Source of the DNA: GCA-003244245 sp050700115
Lineage (GTDB): Bacteria > Actinomycetota > Actinomycetes > Mycobacteriales > Pseudonocardiaceae
DNA length: 64,000 nt
NCBI GenBank assembly: GCA_050700115.1
Contig: JBOHGG010000030.1
Location: forward strand, 1 to 64,000
Direction: 5' to 3'
A program made the position numbers and the translations under genes. The notes below the pieces were generated by a model. The model ran no database searches. It was not told the DNA's origin and saw nothing but the letters and a program-made list of their open reading frames with translations. Below are positions 47,320 through 55,700 of the stretch, one piece after another. Every line of letters begins with the position of its first letter. Positions within the stretch are counted from its first letter, which is position 1.

Positions 47320-47591
47320 TCGCAAAGCGACTGCTCGACCACCTCAAACTGGGTGGCTTTCAGTTCCAGCGGATCGCGCCGGGTGAGGACGGGCCGTTGG
47401 TGGGGAACCGGGTGACCGATGAGTGCGTTGACATGATCCATATCGAGGGATTCAGTCGCGACTGCTTCGCCTGGCGTCAGCGGACATCGTCGCTGATCGT
47501 TCCCGGTGATGGACTGGTCGAGCGTCGGGCGAGCGGCGATGCAATAAACGTGGTCAACGAGGTGCTGACCTGGAAGACGGGGCGGCAGTGA
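47292..47591 (+). CDS. Hypothetical protein upstream of graspetide genes
   Basis: A 99-residue soluble protein, without a recognised domain. It overlaps the preceding gene by 28 bases and precedes the graspetide precursor by 30 bases, so it may belong to the same transcript. Charged and non-repetitive composition looks like a genuine small protein. Confidence 0.55.
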   Translation: MEADSPDVVIAKRLLDHLKLGGFQFQRIAPGEDGPLVGNRVTDECVDMIHIEGFSRDCFAWRQRTSSLIVPGDGLVERRASGDAINVVNEVLTWKTGRQ

Positions 47592-47621
47592 GACTGTTGC
47601 CTGAGATGAGGAGGATGACAC

Positions 47622-47861
47622 GTGAGTAGCAGTGTGCAGATCGAGCCGTTCGGCCTGACCTTCCGGGTTCCGGTACCCCCCTCGGCGGTACCGACTGAGG
47701 CAGTTCGGACAGCGGTGTATGACCAGCAACGTCAAATAGCACTGTTCAATGGTCGGCCGTTATCAGAGTTGAGCGCACAAGAACAGATGGCCACATCAAG
47801 CCCGACCGAGACTGACGGGAAAGATCCGATCTCGGTGGACACCGACCCGTTCTACGACTAA
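47622..47861 (+). CDS. Graspetide precursor (ATP-grasp-modified RiPP)
   Basis: A 79-residue peptide. The leader has PFGLTFRV near the N-terminus, a mark of ATP-grasp RiPP precursors, and the C-terminal end is an acidic, Thr/Ser-rich core (residues about 57-79) with Thr/Ser as possible ester donors and Asp/Glu as acceptors; it contains TETDGKDP, with an Asp-Gly pair, and ends in DTDPFYD. The stop overlaps the start of the ligase gene as TAATG. GTG start. Proposed product: a multicyclic peptide with side-chain ester links. Which residues are joined cannot be seen. Confidence 0.85.
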   Translation: MSSSVQIEPFGLTFRVPVPPSAVPTEAVRTAVYDQQRQIALFNGRPLSELSAQEQMATSSPTETDGKDPISVDTDPFYD

Positions 47862-48820
47862 TGGCACGGATTCGTCACCCACGGGTGCTGGTGCTCACCG
47901 CACCCGTGGACCCGACCGCAGACATGGTGCTCAACCACCTGCACAGTGACGGGGTTCCCTTCCTCCGGCTCGACGCCGCGCAATTCCCCACCGAAGTGAC
48001 CCTCGCCAGTGAGATCGGGCAGCACGCCCAGTGGAGCGCTGAGCTGAACGGTGTGTCGCTGGACGAGATAAGGACTGTCTACTATCGACGGCCGGGGAGC
48101 TTCGAGTTCGACACATGCATACCCTTGGAGATGGTTTCCTGGTGCGAGAGGCAAGCGCGGTTCGGGTTCTGGGGTGTGCTGGAATCCCTGCCCGCTACCT
48201 GGATCAACTCGCCCAGCAGCGTGCAGCAGGCCGAATACAAACCCCGCCAGCTCGCACACGCCACCGCGGCTGGCCTGACCGTGCCACCGACCCTCGTCAC
48301 CAACGACCCCGAGGCCGTGGCGGACTTCGCAGCCCAGCAGTCGCACGGGATCGTCACCAAGGCTCTGTACGCGCGGATGCCCCGCACGGAGGACGGGCAA
48401 CTGTCCGGAGTGGTGTACACCAGCGACGTGCCACGGGACCGATATCGCGACCCCTCCATTACCGCGACCGCGCACCTGTTCCAGGCTAAATTAGTAAAGA
48501 GGGCTGACCTCCGCGTGACTGTGATAGGTGAGTCAGTCTTCGCCACCCGCATTGATAACCCCGGTGAGCTGGATTGGCGCCAAAGCTATCACAACATCAC
48601 CTACCGGCCTTACGAGTTACCCGATACCGTGCGCAGAGGAGTCCATCTGTTGATGCGTTCTCTCGGCCTCGTCTTCGGCGCCCTGGATTTCGTCCTCACC
48701 GACCAGGGACACCAGTTCATCGAGATCAATCCGAATGGTCAGTGGGGATGGATCGAACATCAGACCGGGCAACTCATCTCCCGCGCCCTCGCGGCCGCGT
48801 TGAAAGGGACATCAGCGTGA
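47861..48820 (+). CDS. ATP-grasp graspetide ligase
   Basis: A 319-residue member of the MvdD/MdnC-like ATP-grasp ligases of RiPP clusters. RTVYYRRPGSFEF in the N-terminal domain and EINPNGQWGWIEHQTGQLI at the metal site are typical. It joins Thr/Ser side chains to Asp/Glu of the precursor with ATP. Overlaps both neighbours. Confidence 0.9.
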   Translation: MARIRHPRVLVLTAPVDPTADMVLNHLHSDGVPFLRLDAAQFPTEVTLASEIGQHAQWSAELNGVSLDEIRTVYYRRPGSFEFDTCIPLEMVSWCERQARFGFWGVLESLPATWINSPSSVQQAEYKPRQLAHATAAGLTVPPTLVTNDPEAVADFAAQQSHGIVTKALYARMPRTEDGQLSGVVYTSDVPRDRYRDPSITATAHLFQAKLVKRADLRVTVIGESVFATRIDNPGELDWRQSYHNITYRPYELPDTVRRGVHLLMRSLGLVFGALDFVLTDQGHQFIEINPNGQWGWIEHQTGQLISRALAAALKGTSA

Positions 48821-49941
48821 CCGACACACCGGCCATCGGGCAAGGCCCCGACACCACCGTCGACTTCGACGAGACCCGCTCCCTGCGCCGCGAGATGGTC
48901 ACTGCCTTGACCAACGACGGCACGCTCACCGACGACCGCTGGCGCGATGCATTCCTCGCGGTGCCCCGGCACGTGCTGGTACCGACCTACTACCAGGCCA
49001 TCGAGCACGTCGACGGCGAGGCGGACCGGGGCCGTTGGCTTCGGCTGGTCTACTCCGACACGACACTGATCACTCAACGCCGACCCGACGCCGTCACCTC
49101 CTCGGGCACCATGCCCAGCCTGGTGGCGATGATGTTGGAGGCGCTTGAGGTCGAGGACGGACATCGGATCCTGCAAGTGGCCACCGGCACCGGCTACACC
49201 GCCGCCCTGCTGTGCGAACGCCTGGGCTCAAGCAAGGTGACCAGCATCGACGTCGACCCCGACCTCACCACCGCAGCCCGACACCGGCTGCGACGCTGCG
49301 GCTACACCCCCGCCGTGATCACCGGCGACGGGGCACACGGCTATCCCAACCGCGCTCCCTACGACCGGATCATCGTCACCTTCGGAGTGACCAGCATCCC
49401 GCCCGCCTGGATCGATCAAACCCGGGCCGGGGGCGTCATCCTGACCCCGGTGTTCTCCGGCCTGGTGAAACTCAAGGTCACCGGCGAGGGCAACGCACAA
49501 GGAGCCTTTATCGGTCCGGGGTATTTCATGCGCCACCGCCCTACCCCGAATGCCTCGCCTGGCGGGAACTCAGTGGCCGTGACCGGCGAGCCCCGATGGC
49601 CACAGCGCACCACCGACCTGCCCAGCAGTGTCTACTACGACACCGACTTCCGGTTCTTCCTCGACTTGGCCATCCCCGGCCTCGCGCACGGTTACCGCGA
49701 CAACGACCTACACAATCTCACGATCAGGGCACCTGACGGGTCACACGCTCACGTCACCCCTGCGGGCGACCTCATCCAATCCGGGCCACGCCGGCTCTGG
49801 GACGACATCGAAACCATTCACCAGGGCTGGTGTTCACTAGGCACCCCGCCCCGCGAACGCTTCGGCCTGACCGTCACACCACAACGCCAATCGATCTGGC
49901 TGGACACACCCGACAGCAACCATCGATGGCCGACGGGTTGA
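48817..49941 (+). CDS. PIMT-like O-methyltransferase of graspetide cluster
   Basis: A 374-residue protein related to protein L-isoaspartate O-methyltransferase: VPRHVLVPTYYQ, SSGTMPSLVAMMLEAL, ILQVATGTGYTAALL as SAM motif, and a C-terminal extension of over 150 residues found in the RiPP-linked branch. In known clusters of this type (fuscimiditide is the named example) it methylates an Asp of the cyclised peptide, which then closes to an aspartimide. GTG start overlapping the ligase stop (GTGA). Confidence 0.88.
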   Translation: MTDTPAIGQGPDTTVDFDETRSLRREMVTALTNDGTLTDDRWRDAFLAVPRHVLVPTYYQAIEHVDGEADRGRWLRLVYSDTTLITQRRPDAVTSSGTMPSLVAMMLEALEVEDGHRILQVATGTGYTAALLCERLGSSKVTSIDVDPDLTTAARHRLRRCGYTPAVITGDGAHGYPNRAPYDRIIVTFGVTSIPPAWIDQTRAGGVILTPVFSGLVKLKVTGEGNAQGAFIGPGYFMRHRPTPNASPGGNSVAVTGEPRWPQRTTDLPSSVYYDTDFRFFLDLAIPGLAHGYRDNDLHNLTIRAPDGSHAHVTPAGDLIQSGPRRLWDDIETIHQGWCSLGTPPRERFGLTVTPQRQSIWLDTPDSNHRWPTG

Positions 49942-49998
49942 CGTCCCCGCAGCCAGCGACCGTAACGTGCACAGCATCATGTGACGGGGGAGGCGGTT

Positions 49999-50913
49999 GT
50001 GAGCGGGGAGCTGGCAACTTCCGCACTGGTGGTTCTTGTGGTGGGGGCGCTCGCTCTGACTGGCTGGACCGCGCGGTGGGTGGTGAGGCGTCCGGAACGG
50101 ATCCGAGCCGGACTCGCCTGGGTCTCGGACCGCCCGGCGGTGGTCTGGGTGCGGTCGCGCTACCCCAGGCAGTGGGGATTCCTGGATCGCCGGTTCACGC
50201 CGGGTGAGGCCGCGGGGTTGACGTTGACACTCGGCGTGGCCACGGTGCTCGCGTTGGGTGTGGGATTCGGGCAGCTGTTGGACAACGTGCTCGACGGTGA
50301 GGGCATCGCGGTGGCCGACCGCCCGGTAGTGCAGTTCCTCGCCGCACACCGCCAGCCTTGGGTGACCACCGCAGCGCGGGTGATCACCGATATGGGCAGC
50401 CCGGCAGGGGCGGCGGTGACAGCCGTCGTGGTGGGTGTGGCGTTGGCCTGGTTCCGGCGGTCATGGCTGCCGCTACTGGTCTTCGCGCTCGGCGCAGCCG
50501 GTATCGGGGTGATCAATATGGCGGTGAAGAAGCTGGTGAGCCGGGATCGCCCGCCGCTGGTTACCGCGGTGCTGGGTGAGCAGGGCTTCTCCTTTCCTTC
50601 CGGGCACGCCGTCGGCACCACGGTGGTGTGGCTGCTCTCGGCGTGGATGATCGGCCACTGGGTGATCGGCCAGCGAGCCGTTCAGATCGCGGTGTGGACC
50701 GGGGCGCTGCTGATGATCGTGGCGGTCGGGGTGACGCGGGTCTATCTGGGAGTGCATTTCCCCAGTGATGTGCTGGCAGGCTGGACGTTGGGCGCGGCGT
50801 GGGCCGTCACCATCGCACTGGTGGTGAACGTGTGGGAACAATCCGGCCGGACCCCGATCACCTCGGTTGGCCCAAAAACGAGCGTCTCAACAACGACCGA
50901 CACAGGCGGGTAG
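49999..50913 (+). CDS. PAP2 family phosphatase
   Basis: A 304-residue membrane phosphatase with six or so helices and the three acid phosphatase motifs: KKLVSRDRPP, FPSGHAVGTT and TRVYLGVHFPSD. Such enzymes dephosphorylate lipid phosphates such as undecaprenyl diphosphate. GTG at 49999 has GGGAGG 5 bases upstream. No clear tie to the graspetide genes 57 bases before it, though a shared transcript is possible. Confidence 0.88.
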   Translation: MSGELATSALVVLVVGALALTGWTARWVVRRPERIRAGLAWVSDRPAVVWVRSRYPRQWGFLDRRFTPGEAAGLTLTLGVATVLALGVGFGQLLDNVLDGEGIAVADRPVVQFLAAHRQPWVTTAARVITDMGSPAGAAVTAVVVGVALAWFRRSWLPLLVFALGAAGIGVINMAVKKLVSRDRPPLVTAVLGEQGFSFPSGHAVGTTVVWLLSAWMIGHWVIGQRAVQIAVWTGALLMIVAVGVTRVYLGVHFPSDVLAGWTLGAAWAVTIALVVNVWEQSGRTPITSVGPKTSVSTTTDTGG

Positions 50914-51134
50914 GCCCCCGCAGGGCCACGCGACTTGGAGCGGATCGTGGTCGTCCTGCGTCGCGCACACCGGGCAGATCTGGTCAGGGTCGGACGGGTC
51001 GCCGGGCAGCGCCGGGCCACTACGCAACACCGCAGCGGTGTGAACTCCACGCCGCATGCGGCGACCACCCTGCCACGGTGCGAGTGGCCGCGGTGGGTGT
51101 CGTGATCGCCCGAGGATTGCAGGTACCAGCTCAT
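50887..51134 (-). pseudogene. Frameshifted small Cys-containing protein gene
   Basis: From ATG 51134 (AGAGG upstream) the frame reads MSWYLQSSGDHDTHRGH...VVAACGVEFTPLR, then a second frame continues with LPGDPSDPDQICPVCATQ, a sensible completion with a CxxC zinc site. The two parts are in different frames, so the gene looks inactivated by an indel near 51030. The remainder of the gap to the ROK gene shows nothing else. Confidence 0.4.
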
Positions 51135-51293
51135 CGTGACCTCTGGCCGGGGATCGAGCCGCACGACGTGCACCGCCGCCTCGGTGGTTCGGCCAGCGCG
51201 GAGCACTTCTGTGCCGCATACGGCGTAGTAGCGCCCCCGGGCAAGCCAGCCAGGGAACACGCGTGGTCGGGATGGGACGACGCCCGGTTAGGA

Positions 51294-52280
51294 TTATTTG
51301 GCGGACTCCCGGCAGCGGGCCAGGTCGGCGGCGCCGATGAGACCGGCCTCGGGGCCCAGCTCGGCGATCCGCAGCTCGGCCACGGGCCGGTACCCGCCGC
51401 CGGTCAGGTATTCGCGGAAGGCGGCCAAGGCGGGGGCGCGGAGCACCTCGCCGGCTGCGGACACCCCGCCGCCGATGACGAACAGGCCGGGGTCGAGGAC
51501 CGCGGCTAACCCGGCCAGCCCGCGCCCTAGCCACGTCCCGATCACCTCGAAGCACTGCAGTGCCACCACATCGCCAGCCGCAGCCGCCTGGGTGACCATC
51601 TCACCGGTGATGTCCTCGAGCCGGCCACCGGCAAGTCGCACCAGCCCCCCGGCCATCGCGGGTGAGACGCGGGCACGTTCCTGGGCTTCCCGCACGAGCG
51701 CCCGACCGCTCACGTACTGCTCCCAGCAACCCCGCAATCCACATCCGCAGCGTCGCCCGTCCGGGACGACGGTGAGGTGGCCGACCTCTGCGGCCGCGCC
51801 GAACTGGCCTCGCAGCAGTTGCCCGTTCACGACGATGCCGCCACCGATCCCGGTGCCGATGGTGAGGGTCACCACGTGATCAGCACCGCGGCCGGCGCCG
51901 AACCGGACCTCTGCCCAGGCGGCGGCGTTGGCGTCGTTCTCGATCACCACCGGCAGCCCGAGTCGGCGTTGCAACGAGGCCTGCAGCGGCTCGTCGCGCC
52001 AGGCGAGATTCGGCGCGAACATCACCGTCGACCGCTGCGCGTCGATGAATCCAGCCGCCCCGACCCCGACCGCTTCGACGTCGTGCTCCTTGGTCAGATC
52101 CCGGACCGCAGCGACGATCGCGTCCTCGATCTGCGACGTATCGTCGGCGGGCGTGTCCCGGTGCGTTGTTGCGACGGTCGTCCCGCGTTCATCGACAACG
52201 CCGGCTGCCACCTTGGTGCCACCGATGTCCACACCGATGGTCAGGGTTCTCGTCGTCGCAGCCGCGCACGCTGCGGTCAA
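51294..52280 (-). CDS. ROK family glucokinase
   Basis: A protein of about 328 residues. TIGVDIGGTKVAAGVVDE is the ATP-binding start, ENDANAAAWAEVRFG the sugar-binding segment, EVGHLTV and CGCGLRGCWEQYVSG the ROK zinc motif. It likely phosphorylates glucose. Start uncertain: TTG at 52280 gives a family-like N-terminus, but no good ribosome binding site; a GTG at 52391 would add 37 residues that look non-coding. Confidence 0.88.
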   Translation of the reverse strand: MTAACAAATTRTLTIGVDIGGTKVAAGVVDERGTTVATTHRDTPADDTSQIEDAIVAAVRDLTKEHDVEAVGVGAAGFIDAQRSTVMFAPNLAWRDEPLQASLQRRLGLPVVIENDANAAAWAEVRFGAGRGADHVVTLTIGTGIGGGIVVNGQLLRGQFGAAAEVGHLTVVPDGRRCGCGLRGCWEQYVSGRALVREAQERARVSPAMAGGLVRLAGGRLEDITGEMVTQAAAAGDVVALQCFEVIGTWLGRGLAGLAAVLDPGLFVIGGGVSAAGEVLRAPALAAFREYLTGGGYRPVAELRIAELGPEAGLIGAADLARCRESAK

Positions 52281-52472
52281 GGAGCCAGTGCGTTCGAGAA
52301 CCGCTGCACCTCCCCGATCGGCTCCAGCACGAAGACCGCGGCGGAGTCCGGCCGGCCTCCTCCGGGTCACCGACGTCGGCGACGATAACACCGGAGCGAG
52401 CCTCTGCCGCGAAGCCTGTGTCCGAAGTGGAAGGGAGGTTGAGGCGGTTCTCCGCCGGATCGGGTCCGCTGA

Positions 52473-53219
52473 TCAGCGTTTGTGGATGTGCACGGTGACG
52501 TTCATGCCGGGCACGAGGTCGAGGCCTTTGGAGTCCGCGATCGCGATCCTCACCGGGATGACCTGGGTGACCTTCTGGAAGTTACCCGAGGCGTTGGCCT
52601 GCGGGAATAGCGAAAACTCCGCAGCGGCGCCACCTTGGATCTCGCGCACGTGGCCGGTGAGCTCGGCGTTGGAGAAGGCATCGACAGTCATGTCGACCTG
52701 CTGGCCGAGGCGGACCTCGTCGATGTCAGTCTCATCGACGCGGGCGGTGACGAAGATCTTGTCGAAGTCGTAGGCGACAGCGAGTTGGGTGCCGGCGGTG
52801 ACGAACCCACCCTGAACGACGTTGTCCACCGCGACGGTGCCATCGGCTGGGGCACGGATGCTCATGAGGGGTTGAGCGAACCCACCTTGGATCTCGATGC
52901 GGCCGACGACCTGGTCTTTGCTCAGGACGGTGCCTTCGGTGGCACGCCAGTCGACGAGGATGCCGGTGGTAGGCGCATTAACCAGAATCTTGTTGCCATC
53001 GACTTGAGCATTGTCGGTGCTGACGAAGTTGCGGGCATTGAGAAAGTAACTCGTGGCGAAACCGACGGCGGCGACCAGCGCCACGATCAGGATGATGGCC
53101 AGTGCGATGCGCGTGGAGCGTTTGAGCTTGCGCCGTCCAGGTGCGTCAGCCACGGTGCCGTCGGTGGGCACCCCATCAGCCTGCGCAGGGGGCGCAGGCG
53201 CTGGGCCCTCCATGGTCAC
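52473..53219 (-). CDS. HlyD/EmrA family membrane fusion protein
   Basis: A 248-residue protein: N-terminal helix (about 37-60), then VSTDNAQVDGNKILVNAPTTGIL and SIRAPADGTVAVDNVVQGGFV as the split biotinyl-lipoyl-like halves, and a beta-barrel domain. It is shorter than Gram-negative EmrA, having no long coiled-coil hairpin. Probably works with the MFS pump encoded on the other strand. It lies downstream of the tetR gene, 81 bases away. Confidence 0.87.
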   Translation of the reverse strand: MTMEGPAPAPPAQADGVPTDGTVADAPGRRKLKRSTRIALAIILIVALVAAVGFATSYFLNARNFVSTDNAQVDGNKILVNAPTTGILVDWRATEGTVLSKDQVVGRIEIQGGFAQPLMSIRAPADGTVAVDNVVQGGFVTAGTQLAVAYDFDKIFVTARVDETDIDEVRLGQQVDMTVDAFSNAELTGHVREIQGGAAAEFSLFPQANASGNFQKVTQVIPVRIAIADSKGLDLVPGMNVTVHIHKR

Positions 53220-53300
53220 ACCTCCCCGTCGATGTGATCAAGCTCGTCAGCGCGAGCCTCATCCGTAGACTACGCGCCGTACCCTATTTTGGGGAGTGAG

Positions 53301-53894
53301 TTATGGACGGACCAGGGGAATGATCACGTCGTCGACAATCTCAACGAGCACCCGGTCCGGGATCGGTGAACTGTGCGCCAGGAAATGCTGGCGGAGCAGG
53401 TCGGGGCCGACACTCGCAATGCGGCGCGAGAGCGCGGTGGTGCGAACCTCGCCACGAACGACTCCTCGCCGGAGTACGTCGAGAAAGAGGCTGACGCCGG
53501 GATCGATGAAGCGGATCCGGATGACCTCCATGAGGTCCGGGTTTCGGATGGTCTCAGCCATCAGGCCGCGAACCGCCTCGCCGGAGGCGCCATTGAGCAG
53601 GTTGGCGAATCCCCGCAGGCAGGTAAGGAGGTCCTCACGAACGTTGCCGGTATTCGGTGGCTCGCTGCAGCCGGGAAGGGTGTAGTGGACCGCGTCGGCC
53701 ACCAGTTCGGCGCGGCTGGACCAGCGCCGGTATAACGATCCCTTGCTCGCGTGGGCACGGTTTGCCACATGTTCCATCTTCAGCTCGGCGTAGCCGACCG
53801 CAGTCAGCTCGTCGAGGGTGGCTTCGAAGATCGCCGCATAGAGGGCGTCGCCGCGGCGTCGCGGCCCCTTCCGGTGATCGACCACGGCTTTCAT
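53301..53894 (-). CDS. TetR family regulator
   Basis: A 197-residue regulator with the HTH at AVGYAELKMEHVANRAHASKGSLYRRWSS (about 30-58) and a C-terminal ligand-binding domain (TetR_C_11-like). ATG at 53894 is chosen; the frame extends to 54020 but would cover the inverted repeats of the control region. Divergent from the MFS gene, and expected to repress both the pump and its own operon. Confidence 0.85.
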   Translation of the reverse strand: MKAVVDHRKGPRRRGDALYAAIFEATLDELTAVGYAELKMEHVANRAHASKGSLYRRWSSRAELVADAVHYTLPGCSEPPNTGNVREDLLTCLRGFANLLNGASGEAVRGLMAETIRNPDLMEVIRIRFIDPGVSLFLDVLRRGVVRGEVRTTALSRRIASVGPDLLRQHFLAHSSPIPDRVLVEIVDDVIIPLVRP

Positions 53895-53946
53895 AGGCTC
53901 ACAAGCCTCGTGAGTCTTGTCGACGCTGCTCAACGTCCACACCTCT

Positions 53947-54003
53947 CGTGCTCTAGGTAACACCAAGAGTTCCCCTCGAAGGGGTAGAACAGAGTAGAGC
54001 ACG
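53947..54003. promoter_or_regulatory. Nested inverted repeats between tetR and MFS genes
   Basis: CGTGCTCTA (53947-53955) has its exact complement TAGAGCACG at 53995-54003. Within the pair is a second inverted repeat, CCCCT-CGA-AGGGG (53972-53984). The right arm is 26 bases before the MFS start. This suits a TetR operator, or two operators. Confidence 0.55.
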
Positions 54004-54029
54004 CGGCGTTCCGATGGCACAGTGGAGGC

Positions 54030-55697
54030 ATGACCCGCGCGGCAGCGGAGGCGAGCCCCAACGGGCCGCCCCCTCGAGGTGCACCCGCTGCGGGAGCCCA
54101 GCAGCGATCGGCGCCGGGCTGGGGGCTGCCGCTGGCAGTGCTCATCGCCGGGATGTTCATGTCGATCCTGGACATCAGCATCGTCAATGTGGCTATTCCC
54201 ACCATTCAGAACGAGTACGGGGTGACCACCGACGAGGTGCAGTGGGTGGTCACGGCCTACACGCTGGCGCTGGGTGTGGTGGTACCGGCCACCGCGTGGC
54301 TGGGGGATCGCTTCGGGCTGAGCCGGGTGTACAACCTGGCGCTGCTGGCCTTCGCCGCCGGGTCGGCGCTGTGTGGGCTGGCCTGGGACCTGAACAGCTT
54401 GGTGGTCTTCCGGATCGTCCAGGCGATCCCGGGCGGGATCCTGCCGGTGATCACGCTGGCGATCCTGTATCGGATCGTGCCGCGGGACCGGCTCGGCGCC
54501 GCCATGGGCATGTATGGCCTAGGTGTTGTGTTCGCCCCGGCGATCGGCCCGACCCTGGGCGGGTATCTGGTCGAGTACGTCGACTGGCGGCTGATCTTCT
54601 TCATCAACGTGCCGATCGGGATCCTGGGTGCGGTGGCCGCGGCGATAGTGCTGCCGGCGTTTCCCGGGCGGGCCGGGAAGCGATTCGACGTGCTGGGCTT
54701 TGTCACCGTGGCGGGCGGGTTGTTCGCGCTGCTGCTGGCGCTGTCGGAGGGGCAGGACTGGGGATGGGACTCCTACCGGATCATGGGCCTGATCACCTTC
54801 AGCGTGCTGAGCCTGGCGCTGTTCGTGGTGATCGAACTGGAGGTGGCCGACCCGTTGCTGGATATCCGGGTGTTCCGCTACTGGGCGTTCACGCTCTCGC
54901 TGCTGTTGATCTCGCTGCTCTCGGTTGTGCTGTTCGGGGTGCTGTTCTATATCCCGCTGTTCCTGCAGCAGGTCCAGGGACTGGGGGCGTTTCACACCGG
55001 CCTCATTCTGTTGCCCCAGGCGCTGGTGATGGGGCTGTTGATGCCGATCGCCGGGCGGGTCTATGACCGCATCGGGGCGCGCTGGCCGGCGGCCATCGGC
55101 CTGGCGATCGTGGCCGTCGGCACCTACCTGCTGCACACGATAACCATCGACACCTCCCGCGAGCAGGTCATCTGGTTGCTGATGGTGCAAGGCGTCGGTT
55201 TGGGGATCGCCATGATGCCGATCTTTGCCGGTGGTATGGCGATCCTGCCGGTGTCCGACGTCAACGTCGCGAGCGCGTTCAACAACGTCGCGCAGCGGGT
55301 CTCGGGTGCGCTTGGGTTGGCCGTGCTCACCGCGATCTTCACCACCCAGCAGGCCCAGCAGATGGCCGGGCGTGCCGCGCTGCTGCCCACCAATACCGCC
55401 ACCCCGGACCTCGGCCCGGCCGTCCCGACCTGGATGAGTGCGTATGCCACCCATCGGGTGACCGAGCTGCAGGTCTTCGTCGGGGCGCTGGATAACCTGT
55501 TCCTGATCGCGGCGGCGCTGGCCGCCGTGGGCGCGCTGGGGGCGCTACTGCTGCCGTCCGGACCTGCTCACGCGCCTGCCACCAGCTCCACGCCGCAGCA
55601 GCAGGCAACCCCGCCCGCGGCCTCCGACAACGGCGGCGGCCCAGCCCGACCTGCCCAGGAGCTGGCCGACGTCTGGACTTCTCCGCGGGACATCTGA
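54030..55697 (+). CDS. MFS drug efflux pump (DHA2, EmrB/QacA type)
   Basis: A 555-residue membrane protein with 14 predicted helices; LDISIVNVAIPTIQ, the WLGDRFGLSR loop and GIGPTLGGY-like APAIGPTLGGYLVEYVDWRLIFFINVPIG are DHA2 signatures. It exports drugs with proton entry. The partner HlyD-like gene is on the opposite strand. It starts a plus-strand operon with the ligase and reductase genes (3-base gap after it). Confidence 0.92.
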   Translation: MTRAAAEASPNGPPPRGAPAAGAQQRSAPGWGLPLAVLIAGMFMSILDISIVNVAIPTIQNEYGVTTDEVQWVVTAYTLALGVVVPATAWLGDRFGLSRVYNLALLAFAAGSALCGLAWDLNSLVVFRIVQAIPGGILPVITLAILYRIVPRDRLGAAMGMYGLGVVFAPAIGPTLGGYLVEYVDWRLIFFINVPIGILGAVAAAIVLPAFPGRAGKRFDVLGFVTVAGGLFALLLALSEGQDWGWDSYRIMGLITFSVLSLALFVVIELEVADPLLDIRVFRYWAFTLSLLLISLLSVVLFGVLFYIPLFLQQVQGLGAFHTGLILLPQALVMGLLMPIAGRVYDRIGARWPAAIGLAIVAVGTYLLHTITIDTSREQVIWLLMVQGVGLGIAMMPIFAGGMAILPVSDVNVASAFNNVAQRVSGALGLAVLTAIFTTQQAQQMAGRAALLPTNTATPDLGPAVPTWMSAYATHRVTELQVFVGALDNLFLIAAALAAVGALGALLLPSGPAHAPATSSTPQQQATPPAASDNGGGPARPAQELADVWTSPRDI

Positions 55698-55700
55698 CCC

